A stretch of 46,262 nt of DNA from positions 1 through 46,262 of the forward strand of contig CANFHM010000013.1 of NCBI GenBank assembly GCA_947446975.1. The letters run 5' to 3'. Made by a program: the position numbers and the translations under genes. Below are positions 25,607 through 35,525 of the stretch, one piece after another. This DNA comes from Microthrixaceae bacterium. GTDB taxonomy: Bacteria; Actinomycetota; Acidimicrobiia; Acidimicrobiales; Acidimicrobilacustridaceae. The first letter of the stretch is position 1; each line of letters starts with the position of its first letter. The notes beneath the pieces are model-generated. The model was given only the letters and a program-made list of their open reading frames with translations, ran no database searches and was not told the DNA's origin.

Positions 25607-26611
25607 ATGGCGATCGATCAGAAGGACATGGCCGTCACCCCCGGAGATCGCTCCGGGGGTGACGCCGCGTCCCTGCTCGTCGCCAGTTCGGGGCGTCGCA
25701 CGGATCGACTGTTCCGATCGGTCGCGCTCGTCGCCGGGCTGCTCGTTCTGGCGATCCTGGGACTCATCGCCGCATCCACCACCCATGAGGCCTGGCCGGC
25801 GTTCCGCTCGGAGGGACTCTCGTTCGTCACCTCCAGCACCTGGATCCCGGCGGAGGGGAAGTTCGGTGCGCTGGCGTTCATCTACGGCACGGTGCTGTCC
25901 TCGTTGCTGGCGCTCGTCCTCGCCGTCCCGGTGAGCCTCGGCATCGCCCTCTATGCAAATGAGGCGGCTCCCTCACGCATCCGTCGCCCGATCATCTACG
26001 TGATGGATCTCCTGGCGGCCATCCCCTCGGTGGTCTACGGGCTCTGGGGGTTCATCGTCCTCGCCCCGTTCCTCGGCCCGCATGTCTACGCCCCGATCAA
26101 CGACGCCGTGGGCGGATGGCCCGTGATCGGCTGGTTCCTCAACGGCTCGAGCGGGCGGAGCTTCATGACGGCGGGCATCATCCTCGCCATCATGATCACC
26201 CCGATCATCACCTCGCTCAGCCGTGAGGTCATCGCCACGGTGCCTCGGGCGCAGCGTGAAGCGGCCTACGGCATGGGTGCCACCCGCTGGGAGATGATCC
26301 GACTCGCCGTGCTGCCCTGGGGGCGCGGTGGCATCGTCGGGGCCATCATGCTCGGACTCGGTCGCGCCATGGGCGAGACCATCGCCGTGGCGCTCGTCAT
26401 CGGCTCGCAGGCCGGGCAGATCACCACGCATCTGTTCGAGGCCGGCGACTCCATGGCCGCAGTCATCGTCAACCAGTTCGGTGAGGCCTCGGGAACGCAT
26501 CGCGCCGCACTGGTCGGCCTCGGGGTCGTGCTGTTCCTCGTCACCATCATCGTGAACGTCTCGGCCCGCAGTGTCGTGGCGCGTTTCGATCGTCGGGCGC
26601 AGGGGTTCTGA
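25607..26611 (+). CDS. pstC: phosphate ABC transporter permease PstC
   Basis: A 334-residue membrane permease of the phosphate importer. Six transmembrane segments after a polar N-terminal stretch of about 35 residues; the BPD transport motif EAAYGMGATRWEMIRLAVLPWGRGGI (EAA loop) is at about 222-247 and contacts PstB. The start could be the ATG at 25607 or the one at 25628, where GAAGG lies closer; the first matches the family N-terminal length. Codons just after these ATGs form a perfect 14-bp hairpin (25633-25664). Confidence 0.92.
   Translation: MAIDQKDMAVTPGDRSGGDAASLLVASSGRRTDRLFRSVALVAGLLVLAILGLIAASTTHEAWPAFRSEGLSFVTSSTWIPAEGKFGALAFIYGTVLSSLLALVLAVPVSLGIALYANEAAPSRIRRPIIYVMDLLAAIPSVVYGLWGFIVLAPFLGPHVYAPINDAVGGWPVIGWFLNGSSGRSFMTAGIILAIMITPIITSLSREVIATVPRAQREAAYGMGATRWEMIRLAVLPWGRGGIVGAIMLGLGRAMGETIAVALVIGSQAGQITTHLFEAGDSMAAVIVNQFGEASGTHRAALVGLGVVLFLVTIIVNVSARSVVARFDRRAQGF
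25633..25664 (+). promoter_or_regulatory. 14-bp hairpin in the first codons of pstC
   Basis: The arms CGTCACCCCCGGAG and CTCCGGGGGTGACG pair perfectly around an ATCG loop. It begins 26 nt after the first pstC ATG. Such a stable structure just after the pstS coding region may protect pstS mRNA from 3' decay or reduce pstC translation. Confidence 0.6.
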
Positions 26612-26616
26612 TCCGG

Positions 26617-27531
26617 ATGGGTGCTGATCTGGACGATCTGTTCGTGCGTGCCGAGGATGGTGAGCTCCTGCTGCGCGGCACCACCGGGCGCTCCCGTCGG
26701 ATCCGGAACCGGCTGGCCTCGATCTGGATGGTCGGGTCGGTGGTGGTGGCGGTGATCCCGCTGGCGCTCGTCATCGGCTATGTGCTCGTCAAGGGCATCG
26801 GGCAGTTGACCCCCGACTGGTTCACCAAGGACCTGCCCGCCGTCACCCGACGAGCGGGCGGCGGCATGGGTCCGGCCATCGTCGGCACCCTGCTCATCAC
26901 CGGTGTGGCGGCTGCGATGTCGGTGCCGCTCGGCGTGCTCGGAGCCATCTATCTCCATGAGTACGGCGGCCGCGGTCGACTGGCCCGGCTCATCCGGTTC
27001 ATGGCTGATGTCATGACCGGCGTCCCGTCGATCGTGATGGGTCTGTTCGTCTACACGATCTGGACGATCGCCCATGGGCTCTCGGCCTTCGGCGGCGCAC
27101 TCGCGCTGTCCTGCCTCATGCTGCCGATCATCATCCGCACCACCGAGGAGATGCTCCGCCTCGTGCCCGATGAACTGCGTCAGGCCAGCTACGCGCTCGG
27201 CAACCGGAAATGGCGCACGGTGGTCACCGTGGTGCTGCCGGCGGCCTTCGGGGGTATCACCTCGGGCGTGATGCTCGCCGTGGCCCGCGCCGCCGGCGAG
27301 ACCGCGCCGCTGGTGTTCACCATCGGCGCCGCCCGCAATCTCAACCTCAGCATCTTCAACGGCCCGACCACCGCACTGTCGGTGCAGATCTTCGGCAACG
27401 CCCAGACCCCCTTCGAGGCGGCGCAGGCCCGGGCCTGGGGGGCGGCGCTCACGCTCGTCGCCATCGTCTTCATCCTCACGATCCTCGCCCGAGTCGTCTC
27501 GGCGGGGGTGGCCCGACGCCACAACGCCTAG
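26617..27531 (+). CDS. pstA: phosphate ABC transporter permease PstA
   Basis: A 304-residue second permease of the phosphate importer, with six predicted transmembrane helices. Family marks include [15 protein letters not shown] near the first periplasmic loop, [12 protein letters not shown], and the coupling loop [20 protein letters not shown] (about 187-206) that contacts the PstB ATPase. It starts 5 nt after pstC and is followed by pstB after 17 nt, all in one operon. Confidence 0.93.
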   Translation: MGADLDDLFVRAEDGELLLRGTTGRSRRIRNRLASIWMVGSVVVAVIPLALVIGYVLVKGIGQLTPDWFTKDLPAVTRRAGGGMGPAIVGTLLITGVAAAMSVPLGVLGAIYLHEYGGRGRLARLIRFMADVMTGVPSIVMGLFVYTIWTIAHGLSAFGGALALSCLMLPIIIRTTEEMLRLVPDELRQASYALGNRKWRTVVTVVLPAAFGGITSGVMLAVARAAGETAPLVFTIGAARNLNLSIFNGPTTALSVQIFGNAQTPFEAAQARAWGAALTLVAIVFILTILARVVSAGVARRHNA

Positions 27532-27548
27532 ATCATCAGGAGCATGCC

Positions 27549-28433
<885 letters not shown>

Positions 28434-28493
28434 CCTCCGCGCTGTCCGTGCCGCCCCAGCGTTCCGCGTCAACGATGACCGTGGAGGTCCGTC

Positions 28494-29279
28494 ATGCCTG
28501 AACAGCGCAAATCGTTCCATCAGGAGCTCGACGAGATCCGGGACCAGATCGTGGAGCTCGGCGCACTCGTGCGCGAGTTCATCCCGCGTGGCACCGAGGT
28601 GCTCCTCACCGGCGACATGGGCGGCGCGCTCGCCCTCATCGATGCCGATGACGAGATCGACGCACTCACCCTGCGCGTCGAGGAGCAGTGCTACAACGTG
28701 CTGGCCCGTCAGCAGCCGATGGCATCGGACATGCGCAGCATCGTCACCGCTGTGTGGCTCACCGGAGAACTCGAACGCTCGGGTGATCTCATGGTGAACG
28801 TGGCCAAGGCGGCGCGGCGCATCTATGGCGCAACTCTGGATCCCCGCCTGCGGGGTCTCATCGAGCGGATGAGTGAGGAGGCGTCGCGACTCATCTCCCT
28901 GTCGCTCGACGCGTATGTCGAACGCGACGCCAGCCTCGGTGCTGCGCTCGCCGATATCGACGACGCGCTCGACACCATCCACGGCGACTACATCGAAGCG
29001 ATCTTCGATGCGCATTCGGCGGACGATCTCGGCCTGCAGCCGGCGGTGCAGCTGGCACTGGTGGGTCGCTACTACGAGCGCATCGGGGATCATGCCGTCA
29101 ACATCGGTCAGCGGGTGCAGTACATGGTCACCGGCTGGCTGCCCGAACAGACCGGTGCTGCCCGACTCCGGGCCCGAGCGGCGTTCGGCGATGCGGCCGA
29201 TGGTGATCCCTCGGCCGAGGCTCCATCGGACCACGAGCCGATCGAGGACCACGATCGTCCGGGCGAGGGCCCTCGATGA
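28494..29279 (+). CDS. phoU: phosphate-signalling regulator PhoU
   Basis: A 261-residue PhoU-like protein made of two homologous three-helix bundles. Metal-coordinating clusters of the family, ExxxD and ExxxDHxxN, are seen as GELERSGDLMVN and YYERIGDHAVNIG. PhoU links the Pst transporter to the histidine kinase so that signalling is off when phosphate is plentiful. The last 35 residues are a Pro/Glu/Asp-rich tail that extends past the usual end. GGAGG lies 7 nt before the ATG. The gene overlaps the kinase by 4 bp. Confidence 0.92.
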   Translation: MPEQRKSFHQELDEIRDQIVELGALVREFIPRGTEVLLTGDMGGALALIDADDEIDALTLRVEEQCYNVLARQQPMASDMRSIVTAVWLTGELERSGDLMVNVAKAARRIYGATLDPRLRGLIERMSEEASRLISLSLDAYVERDASLGAALADIDDALDTIHGDYIEAIFDAHSADDLGLQPAVQLALVGRYYERIGDHAVNIGQRVQYMVTGWLPEQTGAARLRARAAFGDAADGDPSAEAPSDHEPIEDHDRPGEGPR

Positions 29280-30589
29280 CGATCACGGCGGCGCTCGTCA
29301 TCCCGACGGGCACGGCGGTCCTCGGGGCCTGTGTGGTCCTCGCACTCGTCGCGGTGGCGGTGGTGGCCCTCACACGTCGCACCGACCGGCGCGTCATGGC
29401 CCGGCTCGGGTCGAGCCTCGACCGTCTGGGCCTCGACACCCTCACGACCTCCGGGGACAGCGCAGGGCATTCCTCGGGCGACGCATCGCTCGATGAGCTC
29501 CTGTCGAGGATCGAGCAGACGCTGCGGCGGAGCCGTCTCGCCGGTGAGCAGGAGCTGGGCGCCATCGGGCGGTTGCAGGAGGTCCTCGACACCCTCCCGC
29601 TCGCAGTGATGGTCGTCGACGCCTCCGGAACGATCCTCGAGCGGAACATCGCCGCCGGGGCGTTCATCGATGCCCGCCACTCCGACGCTCTCGTGGGTGC
29701 GCTGGTGAACGAACTGCTCGCCGAATCCCTCGCCGGCCGACCGGCCGAGCGCACACTCGAACTCTTCGGTCCTCCCCGACGGGCGGTCGATGTCATCACC
29801 CGGCCCCTCGGGGTCAACGGCATGCGATGCGCGGTGGCCATCATCGAGGACATCACCGAACGTCGCCGACTCGAGGCCGTCCGCACCGATTTCGTGGCGA
29901 ACATCAGTCATGAGCTCAAGACCCCGATCGGCGCGATCGGGCTGCTGGCCGAGACCCTCCAGGCCGAGGACGACCCCGAGGTGGCCGATCGCCTCGCCCA
30001 ACGGATCCAGATGGAGTCGTACCGGGTGGGTCGCACGATCGAGGATCTCCTCGAACTGTCTCGGATCGAGGTCGACGAGACCCGGGTCGCCGATGTCGTC
30101 GAGGTCGGCTCGATCCTCGACGAGGCCGTGGATCGCCTCCGCCCCGCGGCCGAGCAGGCCGGTGTGGTCATCGAGGTCCTCGGATCGGAACTCGACGACT
30201 CGCTGCGCTGCGACCGTCGGCAGATGGTGTCGGCGCTCACGAACCTGCTCGACAACGCGATCAAGTACTCCGATCCCGAGGGACGGATCGAGATCCGCGG
30301 CGCCGTCGGTGCTGAAGAGGTCGTGTTCTCGGTGACCGATCACGGCATCGGGATCCCGGCCCGGGATCTCGACCGGGTGTTCGAACGCTTCTACCGGGTG
30401 GATCAGGCCCGCAGCCGCCAGACCGGCGGCACGGGGCTGGGCCTCGCCATCGTCCGCCATGTCGCCGTCAACCATGCCGGTTCGGTGGACGTCGAATCCC
30501 GCCTCGGCGAGGGCTCCACCTTCTCGCTCCGGTTGCCGGTGTCACTGCTTGGATCCCCGCCCGACCCATCTCCGAAGGAACCGCAATGA
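29276..30589 (+). CDS. senX3: phosphate sensor histidine kinase (SenX3/PhoR type)
   Basis: A 437-residue sensor kinase. One N-terminal transmembrane segment (about 5-33), a linker, a PAS-like domain (about 100-195), then HisKA with phosphoacceptor His212 in ISHELKTP, and the HATPase_c boxes NLLDNAIKYS (N), DHGIGIP (G1), ERFYRVD (F) and GGTGLGLAIV (G2). The single-membrane-span and PAS arrangement without a periplasmic sensor domain is that of SenX3/PhoR, which reads phosphate through Pst and PhoU. It starts inside the phoU stop codon and overlaps the response-regulator gene by 4 bp. Confidence 0.9.
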   Translation: MTITAALVIPTGTAVLGACVVLALVAVAVVALTRRTDRRVMARLGSSLDRLGLDTLTTSGDSAGHSSGDASLDELLSRIEQTLRRSRLAGEQELGAIGRLQEVLDTLPLAVMVVDASGTILERNIAAGAFIDARHSDALVGALVNELLAESLAGRPAERTLELFGPPRRAVDVITRPLGVNGMRCAVAIIEDITERRRLEAVRTDFVANISHELKTPIGAIGLLAETLQAEDDPEVADRLAQRIQMESYRVGRTIEDLLELSRIEVDETRVADVVEVGSILDEAVDRLRPAAEQAGVVIEVLGSELDDSLRCDRRQMVSALTNLLDNAIKYSDPEGRIEIRGAVGAEEVVFSVTDHGIGIPARDLDRVFERFYRVDQARSRQTGGTGLGLAIVRHVAVNHAGSVDVESRLGEGSTFSLRLPVSLLGSPPDPSPKEPQ

Positions 30590-31326
30590 CCTCCATCTCC
30601 GTGCTCATCGTCGAGGACGAGGAGTCGTTCATCGATGCGCTGCAGAGCGGCCTCACCCGCGAGGGGTTCACCGTCACCGTGGCGCGTGATGGCGCCGAGG
30701 CACTCGACATCTACGAGAGCCTGGCCCCGGACCTCATCCTCCTCGACGTGATGCTGCCGCGGGTCTCGGGCATCGATGTGTGTCGCGAGATCCGATCCCG
30801 ATCGAACGTCCCGATCATCATGGTCACCGCCAAGAGCGCTGAGATCGACACCGTCGTCGGACTCGAGGTCGGGGCCGATGACTACATCACCAAGCCCTAT
30901 CGACTCCGCGAACTCGTGGCCCGCATGCGTGCTGTGCTGCGGCGTCGGTCAGTCGAGCCGGAGTCCGGGGCCGTGGCATCCAGTTCCACCGCAGCGGTCT
31001 CGGGTGAGGTCGTCGAGATCGGCGAGGTGCGACTCGATCATGTGCGCCACGAGGTCACCATCCGGGGTGAGGATGTCCGCCTCCCGCTCAAGGAGTTCGA
31101 ACTGCTCGCCCTGCTGCTCGAGAACGCCGGACGGGTGCTCACCCGGGATGTCCTGATCGATCGGGTCTGGGGCTCCGACTACGTCGGTGACACCAAGACC
31201 CTCGATGTGCATGTGAAGCGGCTGCGGTCGAAGGTCGAGTCCGATCCGGCGAACCCGACCTCGATCGTCACCATCCGCGGTCTCGGGTACAAGTTCGAGG
31301 TCCCTCGTTCCGCTGTGACCTCCTGA
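30586..31326 (+). CDS. regX3: phosphate response regulator (RegX3/PhoB type)
   Basis: A 246-residue OmpR-family response regulator. The receiver domain carries the acidic pocket EDEE (10-13), phosphoacceptor Asp54 in LLDVML, Thr in VTAKS and the following Lys. The winged-helix DNA-binding domain (about 140-240) has the RVLTRDVLIDRVWG and DVHVKRLRSKVE recognition segments. It is expected to activate the pst genes when phosphate is scarce. It overlaps the kinase gene by 4 bp and is the last gene of the phosphate block. Confidence 0.93.
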   Translation: MTSISVLIVEDEESFIDALQSGLTREGFTVTVARDGAEALDIYESLAPDLILLDVMLPRVSGIDVCREIRSRSNVPIIMVTAKSAEIDTVVGLEVGADDYITKPYRLRELVARMRAVLRRRSVEPESGAVASSSTAAVSGEVVEIGEVRLDHVRHEVTIRGEDVRLPLKEFELLALLLENAGRVLTRDVLIDRVWGSDYVGDTKTLDVHVKRLRSKVESDPANPTSIVTIRGLGYKFEVPRSAVTS

Positions 31327-31357
31327 GTCGCGGGGAGGGGGAGTCACAGGTCCCTCC

Positions 31358-31363
31358 TACGAT
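31358..31363 (+). promoter_or_regulatory. -10 element that fixes the MFS start
   Basis: TACGAT ends 8 nt before a GTG at 31371. The ATG at 31362 overlaps this hexamer and so is unlikely to be the real start. Confidence 0.5.
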
Positions 31364-31370
31364 GGATGAC

Positions 31371-33002
31371 GTGGACGCCGAGCCCCCCTTCAGCGAGCAG
31401 GTCGTCGGTCGCGACCCTCGTCGGCCCTGGGCCAGTTCACCGTTCTCGCTGTTGGCCCGCACCCATGCGGCCTCGGTCTCCGGCGATGCCCTGTTCGCCA
31501 TCGGCCTCGCCGGGTCGGTGTTCTTCTCGCTCGACTTCAACTCCGCCCGCTGGCGGGTGGCGCTGTACCTGGTGCTCACCATCGCCCCGTTCGCCGTCGC
31601 CGCCCCGCTCATCGGCCCGGCCATCGATCGCATCAGGGGTGGGCGTCGATGGATCATCGTCGGCTCCCTGCTGCTGCGGGCCGTGCTCGCCCTGCTCATC
31701 ACCCAGCACATGCAGACGCTGTTCTTCTACCCCGAAGCGTTCGGCATGCTGGTGCTGCAGAAGATCTACTCGATCTCCAAGAGCGCCGTGGTGCCCGGCA
31801 CGGTGCACAACGACGCCGAGCTCGTCGAGGCCAACTCGAAGCTCACGGTCCTCTCCGCGCTGGCCGTGGTCGTCGCCGCCGTGCCCGGCGGCATCCTGCT
31901 CAAGCTCGGCGGAGGCGCCTGGAGCGTCGGGCTCAGCGGCATGGTCTTCGTCGTCGGCACCGTGCTCGCCCTGCGGCTGCGCCCCACCGTCGTGGCGGTC
32001 GAACCCGTCGACGAAGCCGAACGGGAGGAGCTGCGGTCGGCCGGCATCGTGCTCGCCTCCTCGGCCATGGGGCTGCTGCGGGGCATCGTCGGCTTCCTGT
32101 CGTTCATGCTGGCCTTCGGGTTCAAGGATCGCGATGCGCCGCTGTGGCAGCTCGGTCTGGTGGCCTCCGCCGCCCAGCTCGGGTTCTTCGTCGGCGCCGT
32201 GCTCGCACCGCGGGTGCGTCGTCTGCTGTCGGAGGAGCGGATCCTCATCGCCTCGCTCGTCCTCACCGTCATCGCCGGAACCCTGTGCGCGTTCATCGGT
32301 GGGCTCGCCGGCTCGGCGGTGCTCTCGATGCTGGTCGGCGCCACCGGCAGCACGGCGAAACAGGCCTTCGACTCGATCGTGCAGCGCGATGCGCCCGATG
32401 CCAACCGTGGTCGATCCTTCGCCCGCTTCGAGACCAGGTTCCAGCTGGTGTGGGTCATCGGTGCACTCATCCCGATCGTCATCCCGATCCCGATCGTGGT
32501 GGGCTTCGCGTTCATCGCGTTCATCGCCGCCCTGGCGCTGGTGCGCTATCTGCTCGGCCTCCGTCAGATCCGCAGTGGTCGGGTCCCCACGCCGTCGCGT
32601 GGGTTCCGTCGACGCACGACCGTCGATCCCGACCTGCTGGCCAGGGAGGGCTTCGACCTCGACCTGCCCACCATCGATCCCCCGCTGTATCCGGCGGGCA
32701 CCGTGGAACCTCGGGGAGCAGCGGGAGCAGGGGGAACAGGGGGAGCAGTCGAGCCATCACCGCCGTTCGATCGCACGGTTCCTGATCGCACAGTTCCTGA
32801 TCGCACGGTTCCCGAGCATCCCGATCCTCCCTACGATCCGGCGCGTCGGTGGATGCGGCGCTCGGCCCCGCTCCCTGCGCCCACACCGGTGGCCCCAGCT
32901 CCGTCGCGGGCTCCGGCTCCGCAGCGGCGGGGCGATGGTCTGCTGTTCAGCGCGGAGGCCTGGGAGGATCCCAGCGTGGTCGGCCCGCCCGAGGACGAGT
33001 GA
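31371..33002 (+). CDS. MFS-like membrane transporter with long cytoplasmic tail
   Basis: A 543-residue protein. The first 400 residues hold about 10-12 hydrophobic segments with MFS-like cytoplasmic loops (AAPLIGPAIDRIRGGRRW; GAVLAPRVRRLLSEERI), so it is probably a secondary transporter or a related lipid-handling MFS protein. The C-terminal 140 residues are polar, Pro- and Arg-rich, with three DRTVP repeats and a run of Gly/Ala. Substrate unknown. The GTG at 31371 is preferred because a TACGAT hexamer ends 8 nt before it; the ATG at 31362 would add three residues. Confidence 0.75.
   Translation: MDAEPPFSEQVVGRDPRRPWASSPFSLLARTHAASVSGDALFAIGLAGSVFFSLDFNSARWRVALYLVLTIAPFAVAAPLIGPAIDRIRGGRRWIIVGSLLLRAVLALLITQHMQTLFFYPEAFGMLVLQKIYSISKSAVVPGTVHNDAELVEANSKLTVLSALAVVVAAVPGGILLKLGGGAWSVGLSGMVFVVGTVLALRLRPTVVAVEPVDEAEREELRSAGIVLASSAMGLLRGIVGFLSFMLAFGFKDRDAPLWQLGLVASAAQLGFFVGAVLAPRVRRLLSEERILIASLVLTVIAGTLCAFIGGLAGSAVLSMLVGATGSTAKQAFDSIVQRDAPDANRGRSFARFETRFQLVWVIGALIPIVIPIPIVVGFAFIAFIAALALVRYLLGLRQIRSGRVPTPSRGFRRRTTVDPDLLAREGFDLDLPTIDPPLYPAGTVEPRGAAGAGGTGGAVEPSPPFDRTVPDRTVPDRTVPEHPDPPYDPARRWMRRSAPLPAPTPVAPAPSRAPAPQRRGDGLLFSAEAWEDPSVVGPPEDE
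32769..32813. repeat. three in-frame 15-bp tandem repeats
   Basis: GATCGCAC(G/A)GTTCC(T/C) repeated at 32769-32783, 32784-32798 and 32799-32813, encoding DRTVP three times in the MFS protein tail. A GGAGCAGG-like run lies 30-50 nt upstream. Confidence 0.8.
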
Positions 33003-33010
33003 CAGCACGG

Positions 33011-33034
33011 CAGTGATTCCGGGCCAGTGATTCC
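33011..33034. repeat. two CAGTGATTCC repeats after the MFS stop
   Basis: CAGTGATTCC occurs at 33011-33020 and 33025-33034 (14-nt period), starting 8 nt after the MFS stop codon, in the 64-nt gap to the convergent DUF2342 gene. No clear terminator hairpin is seen there. Confidence 0.6.
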
Positions 33035-33066
33035 AGAGCAGTGCGAGCTCGGGCTGGAGGGTGCGC

Positions 33067-34293
33067 TCAGTCCTGCGGCAGTTCGATTCGGGCCAGCCAC
33101 AGGCCGGGGGCGTCGAGTTCGTTCGGGGTGGGGAGGGTCCGCTCCGATTCCCAGAGTCGGGCGAGTCCCTCGGCCCCGGCACGCTCCACCACGCCCTGCA
33201 CGAACGCCGCGCCGCGGTCGTAGGTGCGCTGGCCGAGTTCGAGTCCGAAGAGCCGCTCGACGAACCGGTCGCTGGGATCGGCCTCGACGCGGCGTCGACG
33301 CAGCGCCTCCGAGAGCATGGAGTAGTTGGTCAGCAGATTGGTGCCGACGGTGTCCATGATGTGGTCCACGTAGCCGACGATCGTGGCGATGAGGGCCTCG
33401 AACCCGGGCAGCAGCTCGCGCTGGGCTGGCGACTGCATGGCTCCGAGCAGCATCTGCGGATCACCGAAGGTCACCTCGATGTTGCTGATCGCCGATGGGT
33501 CGGTGATGTCGAGGTTCTCGAGGTGCTCCTCCAGCGCGCCGGCGTCGGGTTCGAAACTCGAGACGTACCGCAGCAGCGCGTCGTCGAGGCGCGCCCGGAC
33601 ATGGGGCACCAGCAGCACCGAGTGCACGGCGATCTCCTGCAGACAGATCCAGAGGCGGAGGTCGTCGGGAGGCAGGCTCCACTCCTCGCCGAAGGCGTCG
33701 AGATTGCTGGGCAGCACGAAGAGCTCGTCGCTGACCGGGCGGGGGATGGGCAGGTCGTACTGGCCGAAGCAGCGACGGGCCAGATGCCCGACCATCGAGC
33801 CGGCGGTCATGCCCAGCATCATCGGCCCCACCATCTTCATGAGCGGAGCGAGGAAGGCGAGCGGGTTGCCGGGGTCGGGGAGATCGGCGGCACCGTCATT
33901 GCGCAATGATCCGGCCAGTGCGTCGAACAGCGGACGCCAGGCCTCGAGTGCGCTGGTGACCCATTGGCCGCGGGTGACCGGTGTGATGGTGATGCCGAGG
34001 CCCGAACGCGACACGGGGAGTCCGGTGGCGGTGGCGATCTGCAGTTCGGCGACCCGGGCCAGCGACTCGAAGCGGATGCGTTCGAGCGGGTCGACGTTGG
34101 GTTCCTGTCCACCATCGGTGGCCACGGAGAGCGCCAGCTGGCGGGCGGCGTCCCAGCCCATGTCGCCCTGCTGGGCGAACAGGCGGGAGAGATCGCCGAA
34201 CAGGGGCATGCCCTTGAACGGGTCGGAACCGTCGTCGCCGAACGGGGCGCCGAAGGGGAGGTCGGGAGGAAGGTCGGGGGGATCGGAACTCAC
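33067..34293 (-). CDS. DUF2342-like (zincin-type) protein
   Basis: A 408-residue protein resembling the DUF2342/putative-hydrolase family found in actinobacteria, which has a zincin-like metalloprotease fold. Recognisable parts are the MVGHLARRCFGQYDLPIPRP segment (about 167-186), the LFVLPSNLDAFGEEWSLPPDDLRLW region and the long central helix. The place where metalloproteases carry HExxH reads QEIAVH (219-224), so the motif is not intact. Function unknown. A GTG at 34293 is chosen because a TAGCCT hexamer ends exactly 8 nt before it; a longer frame exists upstream but has no homology. Divergent from the SDR at 34401. Confidence 0.65.
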   Translation of the reverse strand: MSSDPPDLPPDLPFGAPFGDDGSDPFKGMPLFGDLSRLFAQQGDMGWDAARQLALSVATDGGQEPNVDPLERIRFESLARVAELQIATATGLPVSRSGLGITITPVTRGQWVTSALEAWRPLFDALAGSLRNDGAADLPDPGNPLAFLAPLMKMVGPMMLGMTAGSMVGHLARRCFGQYDLPIPRPVSDELFVLPSNLDAFGEEWSLPPDDLRLWICLQEIAVHSVLLVPHVRARLDDALLRYVSSFEPDAGALEEHLENLDITDPSAISNIEVTFGDPQMLLGAMQSPAQRELLPGFEALIATIVGYVDHIMDTVGTNLLTNYSMLSEALRRRRVEADPSDRFVERLFGLELGQRTYDRGAAFVQGVVERAGAEGLARLWESERTLPTPNELDAPGLWLARIELPQD

Positions 34294-34300
34294 AGGGGGA

Positions 34301-34306
34301 AGGCTA
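34301..34306 (-). promoter_or_regulatory. -10 element of leaderless DUF2342 gene
   Basis: TAGCCT on the minus strand, ending 8 nt before the GTG at 34293. Confidence 0.5.
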
Positions 34307-34400
34307 GGGCGGCCGGGGCTCCGGTGGCACCCGGGGCGGGGCATGATGGGGTTTCGGCCATGATGTGACCGACCAGTGGTGGAAGCGACGAGTGGAGAGC

Positions 34401-35525
34401 ATGGACGAGCGAACCGGGGAGGCACCGAGCGGTCCATCGGAGGTCGTCGTGGTCACCGGTGCCGACGGTCCGATCGGTCATCGGGTCGTGGCCTCCCTGC
34501 TGCTCGATCCGGCGGTGGCCGAGGTGGTGGCGGTCGGCCGACGTCTCCGTGACGGGGCATGGGCGCCGATCACCCGCGTGGTGGACACCCGTCTCGTCAC
34601 CGCACGCATGGTGCTCGACGATCCGGCACTGGCCCTGCTCGTCGGTGCGGCCACCACCGTCATGCTGCTCGGGCCCCGTGGTGGTCTCGACATCGATGGC
34701 ACCGGTGGCGCCGAGGTCGACATCGCCGGCACCCGGACCCTGCTCGGCGTCCTCTCCACTGCGCCGCGGCTCCGGTCGCTGCTCGTGCTGTCCTCGGCCC
34801 TCGTCCACGGAGCCCGACGCGACAACCCGGTGCCGCTCACCGAGGGCGCCCGGGTGCGACCCAACGCGTCGATCCCGGCGGCGATGGAGCGCGCCTCGCT
34901 CGAACGGCTCTGCTCGGACTGGGCCGCCGAGCGCGGCATCCGGTGCACGCTCATGCGACCGAGCGTGGTGGTCGGACCCGACAACGGACAGTGGTTGGCC
35001 CGATCCCCGTGGTCGACCGCCGGCCTGCAGGTCAGCGATCGCACCGGTCCGGTGCAGTTCCTCCACATCGACGATCTCGTGTCGGCGATCGAACTGCTGC
35101 GCACGAACGGTCCCGACGGTGCCATCAACATCGCGCCCGACGGCTGGCTCACTGCCAGTCAGGTCAGCGCCCTCAAGGGACCGGCGCCGCGCGTGCGTCT
35201 CAGCCGTTCACTGGCGGTGCTGGTGGCCGGCGTGGGCGCCCGACTCGGGCTGGCGCCGGGTGATCCCTCGATGCTCGTGGCCAGCTCGGCTCCCTGGGTG
35301 GTGGCCAACGATCGCCTCCGCGCACTCGGGTGGGAGCCGGCCTTCACCAACGAGGAGGCGTATGTCGACTCCGATCGCGGGGGACTCTGGGCCCGCCTCA
35401 CCCCTCGTCATCGGCAGGAACTGGCGCTCGGGGGAGCGGCGTTCGGTGCTGTTGTGGTGCTCGGCACCGTGGTCGCCGTGATCCGGCGTCGGTTCAGGGT
35501 CGATCCCCGAGCACCGTCGTCGTGA
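34401..35525 (+). CDS. extended SDR-fold protein with lost catalytic residues and a C-terminal membrane helix
   Basis: A 374-residue NAD-binding Rossmann protein of the epimerase/dehydratase (extended SDR) type. The dinucleotide motif TGADGPIG is at 19-26, LSSALVHG (about 130-137) equals the usual LSS..VYG, and MRPSVVVGP the later signature. At the YxxxK site the sequence is AAMER (160-164): Tyr is Ala160 and Lys is Arg164. So redox chemistry of the usual kind is unlikely. A hydrophobic helix near the C terminus (about 340-362) followed by RRR anchors it in the membrane. The ATG at 34401 has GGAG 5 nt upstream. Its 3' end overlaps the convergent HtrA-like gene by 32 bp. Confidence 0.7.
   Translation: MDERTGEAPSGPSEVVVVTGADGPIGHRVVASLLLDPAVAEVVAVGRRLRDGAWAPITRVVDTRLVTARMVLDDPALALLVGAATTVMLLGPRGGLDIDGTGGAEVDIAGTRTLLGVLSTAPRLRSLLVLSSALVHGARRDNPVPLTEGARVRPNASIPAAMERASLERLCSDWAAERGIRCTLMRPSVVVGPDNGQWLARSPWSTAGLQVSDRTGPVQFLHIDDLVSAIELLRTNGPDGAINIAPDGWLTASQVSALKGPAPRVRLSRSLAVLVAGVGARLGLAPGDPSMLVASSAPWVVANDRLRALGWEPAFTNEEAYVDSDRGGLWARLTPRHRQELALGGAAFGAVVVLGTVVAVIRRRFRVDPRAPSS

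Noticed and set aside
27544..27546. ATG as the pstB start
   Set aside because: It is out of frame and meets TGA after two codons; the GTG at 27549 has the properly spaced ribosome-binding site.
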